Assembly (NCBI GenBank): GCA_031381645.1
Contig: JANMYB010000027.1
Coordinates: 1 to 64,000 of the forward strand
Reading direction: 5' to 3'
Length of the DNA stretch: 64,000 bases
Origin: Methylotenera_A sp031381645
GTDB lineage: Bacteria > Pseudomonadota > Gammaproteobacteria > Burkholderiales > Methylophilaceae
In this document: in pieces, positions 35,535 through 44,113 of the stretch
How the letters are laid out: each line of letters opens with the position of its first letter
How positions within the stretch are numbered: the first letter of the stretch is position 1
The notes under the pieces: generated by a model
The model's input: only the letters and a program-made list of their open reading frames with translations
Told to the model about the DNA's origin: nothing
Database searches by the model: none
Translations under genes and position numbers: made by a program

Positions 35535-36623
35535 ATGACTAACGAAGAAAAATTACACTACGAAAAACTAGCAACGGACGATGTTCGTATTCGCGAAATC
35601 AAGCAGTTAATATCGCCATTAGACTTGTTGCTCCGCTTAAAAGAAAGCGCAACGAGTACGCAGAATATATTAAAAACGCGTGCAGAAATTCATCGCATTT
35701 TGCATGGCGCTGATGACCGATTATTGGTGATTGTTGGGCCATGCTCCATCCATGATACTAAGGCGGGGCTGGAGTATGCGCGTCGCTTACTGGCAGTACG
35801 CAATCATTTGAGCGCAGACTTACTCATTGTCATGCGCGTTTATTTTGAAAAACCGCGTACCACAGTGGGATGGAAAGGTCTAATAAACGATCCGCACTTG
35901 GATGGTAGCTATGATATTAACGAAGGTTTAGTGCGCGCGCGTAAATTTTTGCTTGATGTGAATGAGCTGGGTATGCCAGCGGGTATGGAGTTTTTGGACA
36001 CGATTACGCCACAATATACCGCGGACTTGGTAAGCTGGGGTGCGATTGGCGCGCGTACGACGGAATCGCAAGTGCATCGAGAGCTGGCTTCGGGCTTATC
36101 TTGTCCAGTTGGCTTCAAAAATGGCACAGATGGTAGCGTACAAGTGGCTATTGATGCTATTAAAACTGCCGAAACGCCACATCACTTCCTGTCTGTCACC
36201 AAAGAAGGTCATTCAGCAATCATTTCGACCTCTGGTAACGAAGATTGTCATGTGATTTTGCGTGGTGGTAAAGCACCAAATTATGATGCAAAAAGTGTCG
36301 ATGCCGCATGTGCAAGTCTTGTTGCAGGAGGATTGATGCCTAGTTTAATGATTGATTGCAGTCATGCTAATAGTCAAAAAGATTACAAATTGCAAAAAAA
36401 AGTGGCGCAAGATATCGCAACGCAACTTAGCGGTGGCGAATGCAGAGTTATGGGCGTCATGTTGGAATCGCATCTGAATGAAGGCCGTCAAGAGCATACG
36501 CCTGGCTGTGAATTGGAATATGGTATATCAATTACTGATGCATGTTTAGGTTGGCAAGACAGCGTTAAGGTGTTAGAAATGTTGGCGGAATCTGTGCGAG
36601 CACGTCGACAACAAGCAGAATAA
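35535..36623 (+). CDS. aroG: 3-deoxy-7-phosphoheptulonate synthase (class I)
   Basis: A 362-residue DAHP synthase, the entry step of the shikimate pathway. LLVIVGPCSIHD, MRVYFEKPRTTVGWKGLINDP, GARTTESQVHRE, the HVILRGG substrate motif and MIDCSHANSQK mark the class I AroF/G/H family. Which amino acid inhibits it cannot be told from sequence alone, so the aroG name is by family. It starts four bases after hisC and closes this operon. The 287 bases that follow hold no gene that I can support. Confidence 0.93.
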   Translation: MTNEEKLHYEKLATDDVRIREIKQLISPLDLLLRLKESATSTQNILKTRAEIHRILHGADDRLLVIVGPCSIHDTKAGLEYARRLLAVRNHLSADLLIVMRVYFEKPRTTVGWKGLINDPHLDGSYDINEGLVRARKFLLDVNELGMPAGMEFLDTITPQYTADLVSWGAIGARTTESQVHRELASGLSCPVGFKNGTDGSVQVAIDAIKTAETPHHFLSVTKEGHSAIISTSGNEDCHVILRGGKAPNYDAKSVDAACASLVAGGLMPSLMIDCSHANSQKDYKLQKKVAQDIATQLSGGECRVMGVMLESHLNEGRQEHTPGCELEYGISITDACLGWQDSVKVLEMLAESVRARRQQAE

Positions 36624-36910
36624 TATTGGCTGGGTTAGTAGGGTGCTGAATAAAAAATAGCTGTGCAAGTGAAAAGCGCTACTTAAAACTCCTATATTGT
36701 GGCTACTGCTACTTAACCTATGAACTCAAAACTTCTTATTTAAAAATCATAAGCTTTATCAGTACCATGATGTTGATTTTAATTAACGTAACTAGTGACC
36801 ATATCAGCATATTCAATCTGGAATTTCCCAGACCCACCAAAATAATGTAAAAAAATCCCATTTATTGATTTAATTGATTTATAATTCAAACAATAAGGAG
36901 ATGTTTAAGC

Positions 36911-37759
36911 GTGAATACTGAGTTATCTAAAAGACAATTATTAATCGCGAACGCGCTAAAGCGAGTATTTAAGCCGTTCGTCAAGCTTATGTTGGCTAAT
37001 AATTTAACTTACACTTTCGCCATTGATGTGATTAAGGGGCTTTTTGTAGAAATAGCTGAACGAGATTTCACCCTTGATAATAAGCGTCAAACTGACTCGC
37101 GTATCAGCTTGATGAGCGGCGTACATAGAAAAGATGTCAGACGTCTGCGTGAGCACCAGCCAGATGTGGATGAAGTGATGCCAGCCAACGTTTCATTGGG
37201 TTCGCAGGTCATTGCCACATGGAATGCAAATCCAGAATACTTAAATGAGATTGGCTTGCCTAGACCATTGCCTAGATTTGCAGCATCGAATGCAGATCAA
37301 ACTTTTGAAGGTTTGGTGCGTAGTTTGAGCACAGATATACACCCCAGAGCAGTTTTGGACGAATGGCTAAGACTTGGCATTGCCACTATAGATGATGAAA
37401 GTTTTGTGCATCTCACAACTGATATGTTTATTCCACAAGATGGCTATGAAGAAAAAGTCTTTTATTTTGGTCATAACATGCACGACCATGCGCAAGCTGC
37501 AGTTTCAAACGTGTTGGGACAGCCCATAAGTTATTTTGAACGTTGTGTGCACTATGATGAGTTAAGCAAAACCAGTGTTGATGTGATTGAGGAATTTGCA
37601 AAAAAACATAGTATGAAGGTATTGCGTGGCGTGAATAAAGTGGCGGATGTCTCTGCTTTTAACGATAAAACTAATCCAGAAGCAAAAATGCGTATGACTT
37701 ATGGCGTGTATTTTTACCATGAACCTATGCAAGAAGTTGAAAAAACTAAGGAAGATTAG
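36911..37759 (+). CDS. DUF6502-family protein
   Basis: A 282-residue soluble protein. The N-terminus (KRQLLIANALKRVFKPFVKLMLANNLTYTFAIDVIK) and the segment SGVHRKDVRRLRE look like a helix-turn-helix-type start found in the DUF6502 family. Function is unknown; a DNA-binding role is an inference from the helical N-terminus. The start is GTG 36911 with AAGGAG about 10 bases before it, because ATG 36901 in another frame gives only six codons. A TATAAT at 36880-36885 precedes it. The DUF5666 gene starts four bases after its stop, so the two are probably one operon. Confidence 0.7.
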   Translation: MNTELSKRQLLIANALKRVFKPFVKLMLANNLTYTFAIDVIKGLFVEIAERDFTLDNKRQTDSRISLMSGVHRKDVRRLREHQPDVDEVMPANVSLGSQVIATWNANPEYLNEIGLPRPLPRFAASNADQTFEGLVRSLSTDIHPRAVLDEWLRLGIATIDDESFVHLTTDMFIPQDGYEEKVFYFGHNMHDHAQAAVSNVLGQPISYFERCVHYDELSKTSVDVIEEFAKKHSMKVLRGVNKVADVSAFNDKTNPEAKMRMTYGVYFYHEPMQEVEKTKED

Positions 37760-37763
37760 ACGG

Positions 37764-39230
37764 ATGGCTAGCTCCCAGATGCCTATTAAGCAAATTTTAT
37801 GTGCAATTAGTTTGTTATTACTTTGCACTCAAGTAGTAGCGGCCGTAGACGCCTGCTCTATAGCTAGCGCCACAAATCCAAATTTAAATGATGGTGGTAT
37901 GGGCGGCACTGGCGTTATTGCAAATGGTGGATTAGGTGGTACAGGAGTAACCGCAGAAGGTGGACTTGGAGGCACAGGTGTTACGGCTGATGTGGGACAA
38001 GGTAGAGCAGGTATACCCACTGAGCATGGGGGTATGGGCGGCACTGGAGATGCCGTAGTTGGGACGCTGTTGCCAAACGATAGTCAGGGCGGCATTGCAA
38101 TCGTAGGCGTAGTGACTGGTTTCGCAAGTATTTGCGTGAATGGCGAAGAAGTGCATTACGACGCAAATACTACAGTGTTTGACAATGGCGACTCTAGTCA
38201 ATTATCAAGCTTAGCTACGGGCAAAATGGTGATGTTGAAAGCTGAAGAGGTTAATGGACGATTACGCGCTAGGTCAATTGGCATGTTTGATGCGCTTGTT
38301 GGGCCAATTGATAAACTAGATATTAAAAATCAGCAGATGGAAGTTATGGGTCAAATCGTTCAACTGGATGAAATGACTATGCAACAAATGCGCGCATTAA
38401 GTTCTGGTGCCATGGTGCGAGTCAGTGGGCATAGGCTTGCGAGTGGCGCGATTGCTGCCACTCGAGTTGGCGTGACCAACAATAATAGCTTGGCCAGCAC
38501 ATTAGGCATTGTCACCAATGTTGCGACGGATGGTTTCTCTATTAGCGGTACAAAAGTGAGCCTTAATAATAAAGAAATGTTGGAAAAAATGAAGGCAGGC
38601 AGCGAGTTACGCGTGAGCGGTGCTTGGAATGGTAAAGCTATGCTAGCTAGCTACATTGAAGCACAGCCGATTAAAAACATGATGAATCGCTCTAATAGGG
38701 CGATTATGGAAGGTTTCGTCGGGCTGGAAGGCTTTAATAACATCACTTTGGCAGGTACGGAAATAGCGTTCTCAGAGATTAAAGCCAGCTACAGAAGCAT
38801 CGTGCATTCAAATGGTAAAGTGGTGAGAATAGAAGTGCACCGCGACAAAGCTGGTAAATGGGTTTGCGATAAATTGGAAGAAAGACAAGGCGCACTATTT
38901 ATGAGAAACGGCGATTCCAGACATAAAGGCAGCTCAAATCGTGAACACGGTTCATCTGGAAATGAGTACGACTATGAAGAGGAGGAGGATTCTCGATCAG
39001 GCTCACGTGATTCAAGCTCTAGTGGCCCAAGTTCATCAGGTTCGGACTCAAGTCGTTCAGGCAGGTCAGGCTCAGGTTCGTCGGGTTCAGGCTTATCAGG
39101 TTCGGGGTCGTCTGGGTCAAGCTCTGGAAAATCAAGTTCTGGTTCAAGTGGTTCAGGGTCTTCAGGCTCTTCAGACTCAGGTAGTTCAGTGTCTGGTTCT
39201 GGTGGATCGGGTAGTGGCAAGAAAAAATAG
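37764..39230 (+). CDS. Exported DUF5666-type repeat protein with Gly-rich and Ser/Gly-rich ends
   Basis: A 488-residue protein starting MASSQMPIKQILCAISLLLL (ATG 37764; the frame is open to 37701 but that overlaps the upstream gene). A signal peptide ends near VVAAVDAC. Next come Gly-rich repeats of the form GG-GGTGV about ten residues long, five of them. About four tandem beta-domains of ~65 residues follow (GVVTGFASICVNGEEV; GPIDKLDIKNQQMEV; GIVTNVATDGFSISG; GFVGLEGFNNITLAG), in the DUF5666 style. The last ~85 residues are an acidic patch and then almost pure Ser/Gly ending KKK. It is likely periplasmic or surface-exposed. Function unknown. Confidence 0.75.
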   Translation: MASSQMPIKQILCAISLLLLCTQVVAAVDACSIASATNPNLNDGGMGGTGVIANGGLGGTGVTAEGGLGGTGVTADVGQGRAGIPTEHGGMGGTGDAVVGTLLPNDSQGGIAIVGVVTGFASICVNGEEVHYDANTTVFDNGDSSQLSSLATGKMVMLKAEEVNGRLRARSIGMFDALVGPIDKLDIKNQQMEVMGQIVQLDEMTMQQMRALSSGAMVRVSGHRLASGAIAATRVGVTNNNSLASTLGIVTNVATDGFSISGTKVSLNNKEMLEKMKAGSELRVSGAWNGKAMLASYIEAQPIKNMMNRSNRAIMEGFVGLEGFNNITLAGTEIAFSEIKASYRSIVHSNGKVVRIEVHRDKAGKWVCDKLEERQGALFMRNGDSRHKGSSNREHGSSGNEYDYEEEEDSRSGSRDSSSSGPSSSGSDSSRSGRSGSGSSGSGLSGSGSSGSSSGKSSSGSSGSGSSGSSDSGSSVSGSGGSGSGKKK

Positions 39231-39388
39231 CCTGTTGTAAACTTGAAATTAGGAGCGCATCATGAATTTACTTAGACCTTATTCGTTATCTTTGCAGTGT
39301 TAGCATTTGTTAATAGCGAGCAAAATAAGCATCACGTTATGGCATTTAAAGTTATAGCGAATTTTAATTATTTTTAAGGAAATTTATC

Positions 39389-39460
39389 ATGTGGACAACA
39401 CCAGCAGCTACAGAAATGCGTTTTGGCTTTGAAGTTACAATGTACGTAATGAACAAATAA
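39389..39460 (+). CDS. pqqA: PQQ precursor peptide
   Basis: A 23-residue peptide, MWTTPAATEMRFGFEVTMYV then MNK. Glu15 and Tyr19 of EVTMY are the two residues that PqqE cross-links to build pyrroloquinoline quinone. TTAAGGAAA is 9 bases before the ATG. The gene is followed by a hairpin and then pqqB, the usual order. Confidence 0.97.
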   Translation: MWTTPAATEMRFGFEVTMYVMNK

Positions 39461-39483
39461 TTAGTTTAATTACTAATTGTTTG

Positions 39484-39511
39484 AAAAGGCTGTCGCAAGG
39501 CGGCCTTTTTT
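39484..39511 (+). terminator. Terminator/attenuator between pqqA and pqqB
   Basis: AAAAGGC (39484-39490) pairs with GCCTTTT (39503-39509). An inner CGC-AAG-GCG stem is present, followed by T residues. Partial readthrough would give more pqqA than pqqBCDE RNA, as known for other methylotrophs. Confidence 0.75.
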
Positions 39512-39561
39512 AATTGCTTCAAGTGTAAAATTTAGTTCTTGTTAATTAAGTAAAGAGTCTC

Positions 39562-40494
39562 ATGCATATTCATGTTTTAGGTGCCGCGGCAGGCGGTGGT
39601 TTTCCGCAGTGGAACTGTAATTGTCCCAACTGTGATGGGCTCCGTAAAGGCACGATAAAAGCCACAAAACGTACACAGTCTTCTATTTGCGTTTCTGGCA
39701 ATGGGGTCGATTGGGTGTTATTTAATGCATCACCTGATGTGTTGCAACAAACTCAAGATTTTGCGCCATTGCAGCCGGGACGCGCGATTCGTGACAGTGG
39801 TATTCAAGCGATTGTGCTGATTGACGCGCAAATTGACCACACGACAGGTTTGTTCATGTTGCGTGAAGGTAAAGTTAAACGTGAGATTTATTGTACGGAT
39901 ATGGTGTATGAAGACTTAACCTCAGGTAACCAAGTATTGAATATACTCGGTCATTACTGTGGTATTAATTATCACCAAGTACCGATTGATGGTAAAACGA
40001 GTTTTGAAATTCCAAATGTCCCTAATCTTAAATTTACATCTGTATCGCTTAAAAGCGCTGCGCCACCATATTCGCCGCATCGCAACAATCCGCAAGCTGG
40101 TGATACGATAGGCGTATTGATAGAAGAAATTAGCACAGGTAAAAAGTGCTGGTATTCCCCAGGTTTGGGTGAAATAGAGCCACATTTGCCGCCATTGATG
40201 AATCAAGCTGATTGCATTATGGTGGATGGTACATTTTGGACAGATACTGAAATGATTGATATGGGCTTAATGACCAAAACTGCCCGTAGCATTGGCCACA
40301 ACCCACAATCTGGCGCTGGCGGCATGATAGAAAAGCTAGATGCGTTTGGTCCTAAAAATGGTCAAGAAGTACGCAAAGTTTTGATACATATCAATAATAC
40401 TAATCCGATTTTAAGAGAAGATTCAGCCGAGCGCACTATTTTGAATGCACACAAGATAGAAGTCGCCTATGACGGTATGGACATCATTCTTTAG
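39562..40494 (+). CDS. pqqB: PQQ biosynthesis protein PqqB
   Basis: A 310-residue metallo-beta-lactamase-fold protein. The start HVLGAAAGGGFPQWNCNCPNC carries the structural zinc cysteines (C19, C21, C24). DAQIDHTTGL (about 89-98) is the altered metal motif. PqqB is thought to oxidise the tyrosine moiety of the cross-linked precursor. Its stop is nine bases from the pqqC start, with TAGGAGAAG between. Confidence 0.96.
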   Translation: MHIHVLGAAAGGGFPQWNCNCPNCDGLRKGTIKATKRTQSSICVSGNGVDWVLFNASPDVLQQTQDFAPLQPGRAIRDSGIQAIVLIDAQIDHTTGLFMLREGKVKREIYCTDMVYEDLTSGNQVLNILGHYCGINYHQVPIDGKTSFEIPNVPNLKFTSVSLKSAAPPYSPHRNNPQAGDTIGVLIEEISTGKKCWYSPGLGEIEPHLPPLMNQADCIMVDGTFWTDTEMIDMGLMTKTARSIGHNPQSGAGGMIEKLDAFGPKNGQEVRKVLIHINNTNPILREDSAERTILNAHKIEVAYDGMDIIL

Positions 40495-40503
40495 GAGAAG
40501 AAA

Positions 40504-41268
40504 ATGAACGCATTAAGTAAAGACAACCTACCTTGGACACGTGAAAAGTTTGAAGAAAAGCTCCGTGAAAAAGGTAAGGGTTACCATATTTATCATCCAT
40601 TTCACGTGATGATGTATGAAGGAAAACTCACTAAAGATCAGCTTCAGTGCTGGGTAGCGAATCGTTTTTATTATCAAATTTCGATTCCCATGAAAGACGC
40701 GGCAATTTTATCCAATTGCGATGATGTAGAAGTGCGCAAACAATGGATAGTGCGTATTACTGACCATGATGGCGTGGGAGATAATGTTGGTGGAATTGAA
40801 GCGTGGATACAGCTTGGTCATGCGGTGGGTTTAAGCCGTGAAGATATTGTGAGCTTGAAAATGGTAAGCCCAGGCGTACGTTTTGCGGTTGATGCTTATA
40901 TTAATTTTGCGAAACAACGCCCTTGGCAAGAAAGTGTGTGCTCAAGTTTAACCGAGCTATTTGCCCCGCATATTCACCAACAGCGTATTAGCTCATGGCC
41001 GACCATGTATCCGTGGATTAAAGAAGAAGGCTTAAGCTACTTTAAAAAACGTCTGACAGAAGCGCGTCGTGATGTAGAGCAAGGGCTTGGCGTAACGCTG
41101 GATTATTTTAGTACATCGCGTGAAATGCAACTCAAGGCGCTGGATATACTGCAATTTAAACTCAATGTGTTGTGGGTGATAGCCGACTCCATCATGTTAG
41201 CTTCAACGCTAGATATTAAAGTTGATGGCAAGGACTACTTTCATCAACCAGTGATTGATTTTAATTAA
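40504..41268 (+). CDS. pqqC: Pyrroloquinoline-quinone synthase
   Basis: A 254-residue helical oxidase, without cofactor, that performs the last eight-electron oxidation and ring closure. GYHIYHPFHVMMYEGKL, WVANRFYYQISIPMKDAAIL, RITDHDGVGDNVGGIEAWI and LWVIADSIMLAS are family-specific. Full length. TTTAGGAGAAG gives a strong start. Confidence 0.97.
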   Translation: MNALSKDNLPWTREKFEEKLREKGKGYHIYHPFHVMMYEGKLTKDQLQCWVANRFYYQISIPMKDAAILSNCDDVEVRKQWIVRITDHDGVGDNVGGIEAWIQLGHAVGLSREDIVSLKMVSPGVRFAVDAYINFAKQRPWQESVCSSLTELFAPHIHQQRISSWPTMYPWIKEEGLSYFKKRLTEARRDVEQGLGVTLDYFSTSREMQLKALDILQFKLNVLWVIADSIMLASTLDIKVDGKDYFHQPVIDFN

Positions 41269-41288
41269 GACAGTATTTAAGTATAACT

Positions 41289-41573
41289 ATGGAAAATAAG
41301 ATAGAACATGCAGACATTTACGCCCTTGCGTTTCACCACCGTTTTCAATGGGAAGAAGCGCAACAAAGTTATGTGATACTTTTTCCAGAAGGTATGGTGA
41401 AATTGCATGGTGGCGCGGGTGAAGTGATTAAACGCGTAGACGGTAAAGCTACGGTGGGTGATGTTGTCGCCGAGTTGAAAGCGGCTTTTCCTGACGCAGC
41501 GGGGATTGAAACCGACATTATCGGTATGTTTGAAATGGCTTATGGTAAGGCCTGGATTCGGAAAGTTAATTAG
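41289..41573 (+). CDS. pqqD: PQQ peptide chaperone PqqD
   Basis: A 94-residue winged-helix peptide carrier that binds PqqA and presents it to PqqE. The FQWEEAQQSYVILFPEGMVKLHGGAGEVIKRVDG segment and the C-terminal helices are typical. It is separate from pqqC, not fused as in some methylotrophs. 54 bases separate it from pqqE. Confidence 0.95.
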   Translation: MENKIEHADIYALAFHHRFQWEEAQQSYVILFPEGMVKLHGGAGEVIKRVDGKATVGDVVAELKAAFPDAAGIETDIIGMFEMAYGKAWIRKVN

Positions 41574-41627
41574 ACTTAAAACTAGTATTGAAATATCTGG
41601 TCTAGATACATATATTGAGGTGGCAAA

Positions 41628-42857
41628 ATGACACAAACATCACTCGGTGAATCAGTCGTGCAAAAAGAGTTGCATGCGCAAGCGCAAAACAATGGTGTTG
41701 CGGCGAATATCACACAAACTCAGCCACTTTGGTTATTGGCAGAGGTGACGTATCGCTGCCCGCTACATTGCGCGTTTTGCTATAACCCGACTGATTATGA
41801 TAAACACACCCAAAACGAGCTGAGTACCGAGCAATGGATACAAGCCTTGCGTGATGCACGCAAAATGGGTGCGATTCAACTAGGTATTTCTGGCGGCGAG
41901 CCGCTATTGCGTGATGATATTGAAGACATAGTGATTGAAGCCAGAAAACTTGGGTACTACAGCAATCTGATCACCTCTGGTGTTGGGCTGACTGAAAAAC
42001 GTATTCAGGCTTTTAAAGAGGGCGGTTTGGATCATATCCAGCTCTCGATGCATGATATTACTGAAGAAATTAACAACTTTATTACCAACACCAAAACCTT
42101 TGAACTGAAGAAAAAAGTTGCCGCGATGATTAAAAATCACGGCTATCCGATGGTATTGAATGTGGTCATTCACCGCTATAACATTGGCCACATTAAAGAA
42201 ATTTTAGAGATGGCTGAAGCGCTGGGCGCTGATTATGTCGAATTGGCGAATACGCAATATTATGGTTGGAGTTTAGTGAATCGTAGCCAACTCATGCCGC
42301 TAAAAGAACAAATTGATGAAGCTGAACGCATCACCAATGAATTCCGTGAAAAAGTTGGCAACAAAATGAAAATATTTTTCGTGGTGCCCGATTACTTTGG
42401 CAATCGCCCTAAAAAATGTATGAACGGTTGGGGCGAGGTGTTCATGATAGTCACGGCAAATGGTGATGTACTGCCATGCCACTCTGCTCGCGTATTGCCG
42501 AATATGCAGTTCCCGAATGTGCGTGACAACGGCTTAGAGTATGCTTGGAAAGAAAGCCCTGCATTTAATAAATATCGCGGAACAGACTGGATGAAAGGTC
42601 CTTGCGTGACCTGCCCAGAAAAACACAATGACTTGGCGGGTTGCCGTTGCCAAGCATTTTTGCTGACGGGTGATGCAGAAAGCGCAGACCCTGTGTGTTC
42701 ACTTTCACCTAACCATCACTTGATTGAAAAGGCGATTGAAGACTCTAAAAACCCAGTCCTCGCATCGCAACCTATTATTTTTAGAACCGATAAAAACTCT
42801 AAAAAATATGTCGCAGGCGATAAAGAGCGGGTAGAAGAGTTTCACGCACTACCATAA
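41628..42857 (+). CDS. pqqE: PqqA peptide cyclase (radical SAM)
   Basis: A 409-residue radical SAM enzyme joining Glu and Tyr of PqqA. The [4Fe-4S]-SAM cysteines are C44, C48 and C51 in CPLHCAFCYNP; GISGGEPLL follows. The C-terminal SPASM domain shows CHSAR, CVTCPEKHNDLAGCRCQAF and DPVC. The N-terminal ~30 residues before TQPLWLLAEVTYRC are longer than in many homologues. GAGGTGG precedes the ATG. A terminator follows. Confidence 0.96.
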   Translation: MTQTSLGESVVQKELHAQAQNNGVAANITQTQPLWLLAEVTYRCPLHCAFCYNPTDYDKHTQNELSTEQWIQALRDARKMGAIQLGISGGEPLLRDDIEDIVIEARKLGYYSNLITSGVGLTEKRIQAFKEGGLDHIQLSMHDITEEINNFITNTKTFELKKKVAAMIKNHGYPMVLNVVIHRYNIGHIKEILEMAEALGADYVELANTQYYGWSLVNRSQLMPLKEQIDEAERITNEFREKVGNKMKIFFVVPDYFGNRPKKCMNGWGEVFMIVTANGDVLPCHSARVLPNMQFPNVRDNGLEYAWKESPAFNKYRGTDWMKGPCVTCPEKHNDLAGCRCQAFLLTGDAESADPVCSLSPNHHLIEKAIEDSKNPVLASQPIIFRTDKNSKKYVAGDKERVEEFHALP

Positions 42858-42875
42858 GCTTTCGCAGATATAATA

Positions 42876-42903
42876 GGGGCGCATTTTGATGCGCCTTTTT
42901 TTA
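42876..42903 (+). terminator. Intrinsic terminator after pqqE
   Basis: GGCGCAT and ATGCGCC form the stem around TTTG, followed by seven T residues. It starts about 20 bases after the pqqE stop. Confidence 0.9.
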
Positions 42904-42922
42904 TGATAAAAAATAGAGCTTA

Positions 42923-44113
42923 ATGAAAACTCATTCCAACATTCTCGTCTACGTACTCGCTGCGCTGGCAGCATTGGCGCCGTTCGCCATCGATACCTAT
43001 TTGCCCGCGTTTCACGCCATGGCGGCGGATTTGCAGGCAACCGATTTGCAGATTCAGCAAACACTGGCGGTTTATCTGCTACCTTATGCCCTCATGACGC
43101 TGTGGCACGGCGCGATTTCGGATTCTATCGGCCGCATCGCCACCATCAAATGGGGTTTGGGTATTTTTGTGTTAGCGAGCATCGGCTGCGCGTTTGCGCC
43201 CAATGTAGAAACGCTGTGGCTCTTCCGTGCGCTGCAAGGCGCAAGCGGCGGGGCGGGCAACACGGTCGCCCGCGCGATGGTGCGCGATTTGTTTGAAGGC
43301 GCGCAGGCACAGCGCGTGATGGCCACGGTGCAGATGTTATTCGGCATCGCACCCGCCGTGGCGCCCATTATCGGCGGGCTTCTGCTGGGGTTTGAATGGC
43401 AAAGCATCTTCATCTTTTTGGCGCTCTACGCCGCAATTACGCTATGGGCAGCGGTGAAATATCTACCCGAAACCATGCCGCCGGAAAAACGCCTTAAACT
43501 TTCAGCGCACAATGTTCTCGCGAGTTATAAAACCATTTTTAGCGATATGGAATTCGCCAAGCTGTGCATCGCGCTGGGCGCGGTGTTTGCGGCATTTTTT
43601 GTGTACGTGCTGGGCAGCCCTACGTTTTTGGGCAAGTTGCTCGGTTTTTCGCCGCAACAATACGGTTATTTCTTTGTTTCCACCGTCACCGGTATGATTA
43701 TCGGCTCGTATTTATCCAAGCGCGCGGCGGGCAAATACGCGGCCAAAAAGGTGCTAAATGTCGCTTATACATGGATGTTCGCGATTGTGTGTTTGAACGT
43801 GGTGATTTGCTATGCGCTACCGATAAAACCGATTTACAATATTTTGCCAGTCGCATTGTTTAACATCGGCATGGGTTTGGTGATGCCGATTATCTCAATC
43901 GCCGCACTGGATAGGCACCCCAAAATCCGCGGCACAGCCGCATCTGGGCAAGCATTTGTGCAGATGCTCTTTTCCACTGTTTCAGCAGGCATTATTGTGC
44001 CTTTGGTGTGGGGCAGCGTGTTTGGCCTCGCGAGCGCGATGCTGGGTTTTTGGTTGATAAGCTGGCTGGCGATACAACAAACCAAAATTTGGAAAGATTC
44101 GCGTATAGTATGA
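42923..44113 (+). CDS. Bcr/CflA-type multidrug MFS transporter
   Basis: A 396-residue transporter with 12 membrane helices. APFAIDTYLPAFHAMAADLQ and the loop-2/3 motif WHGAISDSIGR (motif A) followed by RALQGASGGAGNTVARAMVRDLF are typical of Bcr/CflA proton-driven drug exporters. Composition is unlike its neighbours: the two sampled 60-base blocks at 43201 and 43261 are 65 and 68 percent GC. This suggests acquisition from a GC-richer genome. The stop TGA overlaps the next gene's ATG (ATGA). Substrate unknown. Confidence 0.88.
   Translation: MKTHSNILVYVLAALAALAPFAIDTYLPAFHAMAADLQATDLQIQQTLAVYLLPYALMTLWHGAISDSIGRIATIKWGLGIFVLASIGCAFAPNVETLWLFRALQGASGGAGNTVARAMVRDLFEGAQAQRVMATVQMLFGIAPAVAPIIGGLLLGFEWQSIFIFLALYAAITLWAAVKYLPETMPPEKRLKLSAHNVLASYKTIFSDMEFAKLCIALGAVFAAFFVYVLGSPTFLGKLLGFSPQQYGYFFVSTVTGMIIGSYLSKRAAGKYAAKKVLNVAYTWMFAIVCLNVVICYALPIKPIYNILPVALFNIGMGLVMPIISIAALDRHPKIRGTAASGQAFVQMLFSTVSAGIIVPLVWGSVFGLASAMLGFWLISWLAIQQTKIWKDSRIV

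Noticed and set aside
36624..36910. Possible small RNA or gene in the 287-base gap after aroG
   Set aside because: Only a weak TCTGG/CCAGA hairpin and AT-rich sequence; no frame with a start signal and no terminator that would define a small RNA.
38972..39220. 82-codon Pro/Glu-rich minus-strand frame
   Set aside because: It is the mirror of the Ser/Gly tract of the DUF5666 protein; no start signal and composition dictated by the other strand.
44008..44109. Upstream extension of the HNH-like protein
   Set aside because: It lies inside the MFS gene in another frame; the ATGA overlap at 44110 is the natural start.
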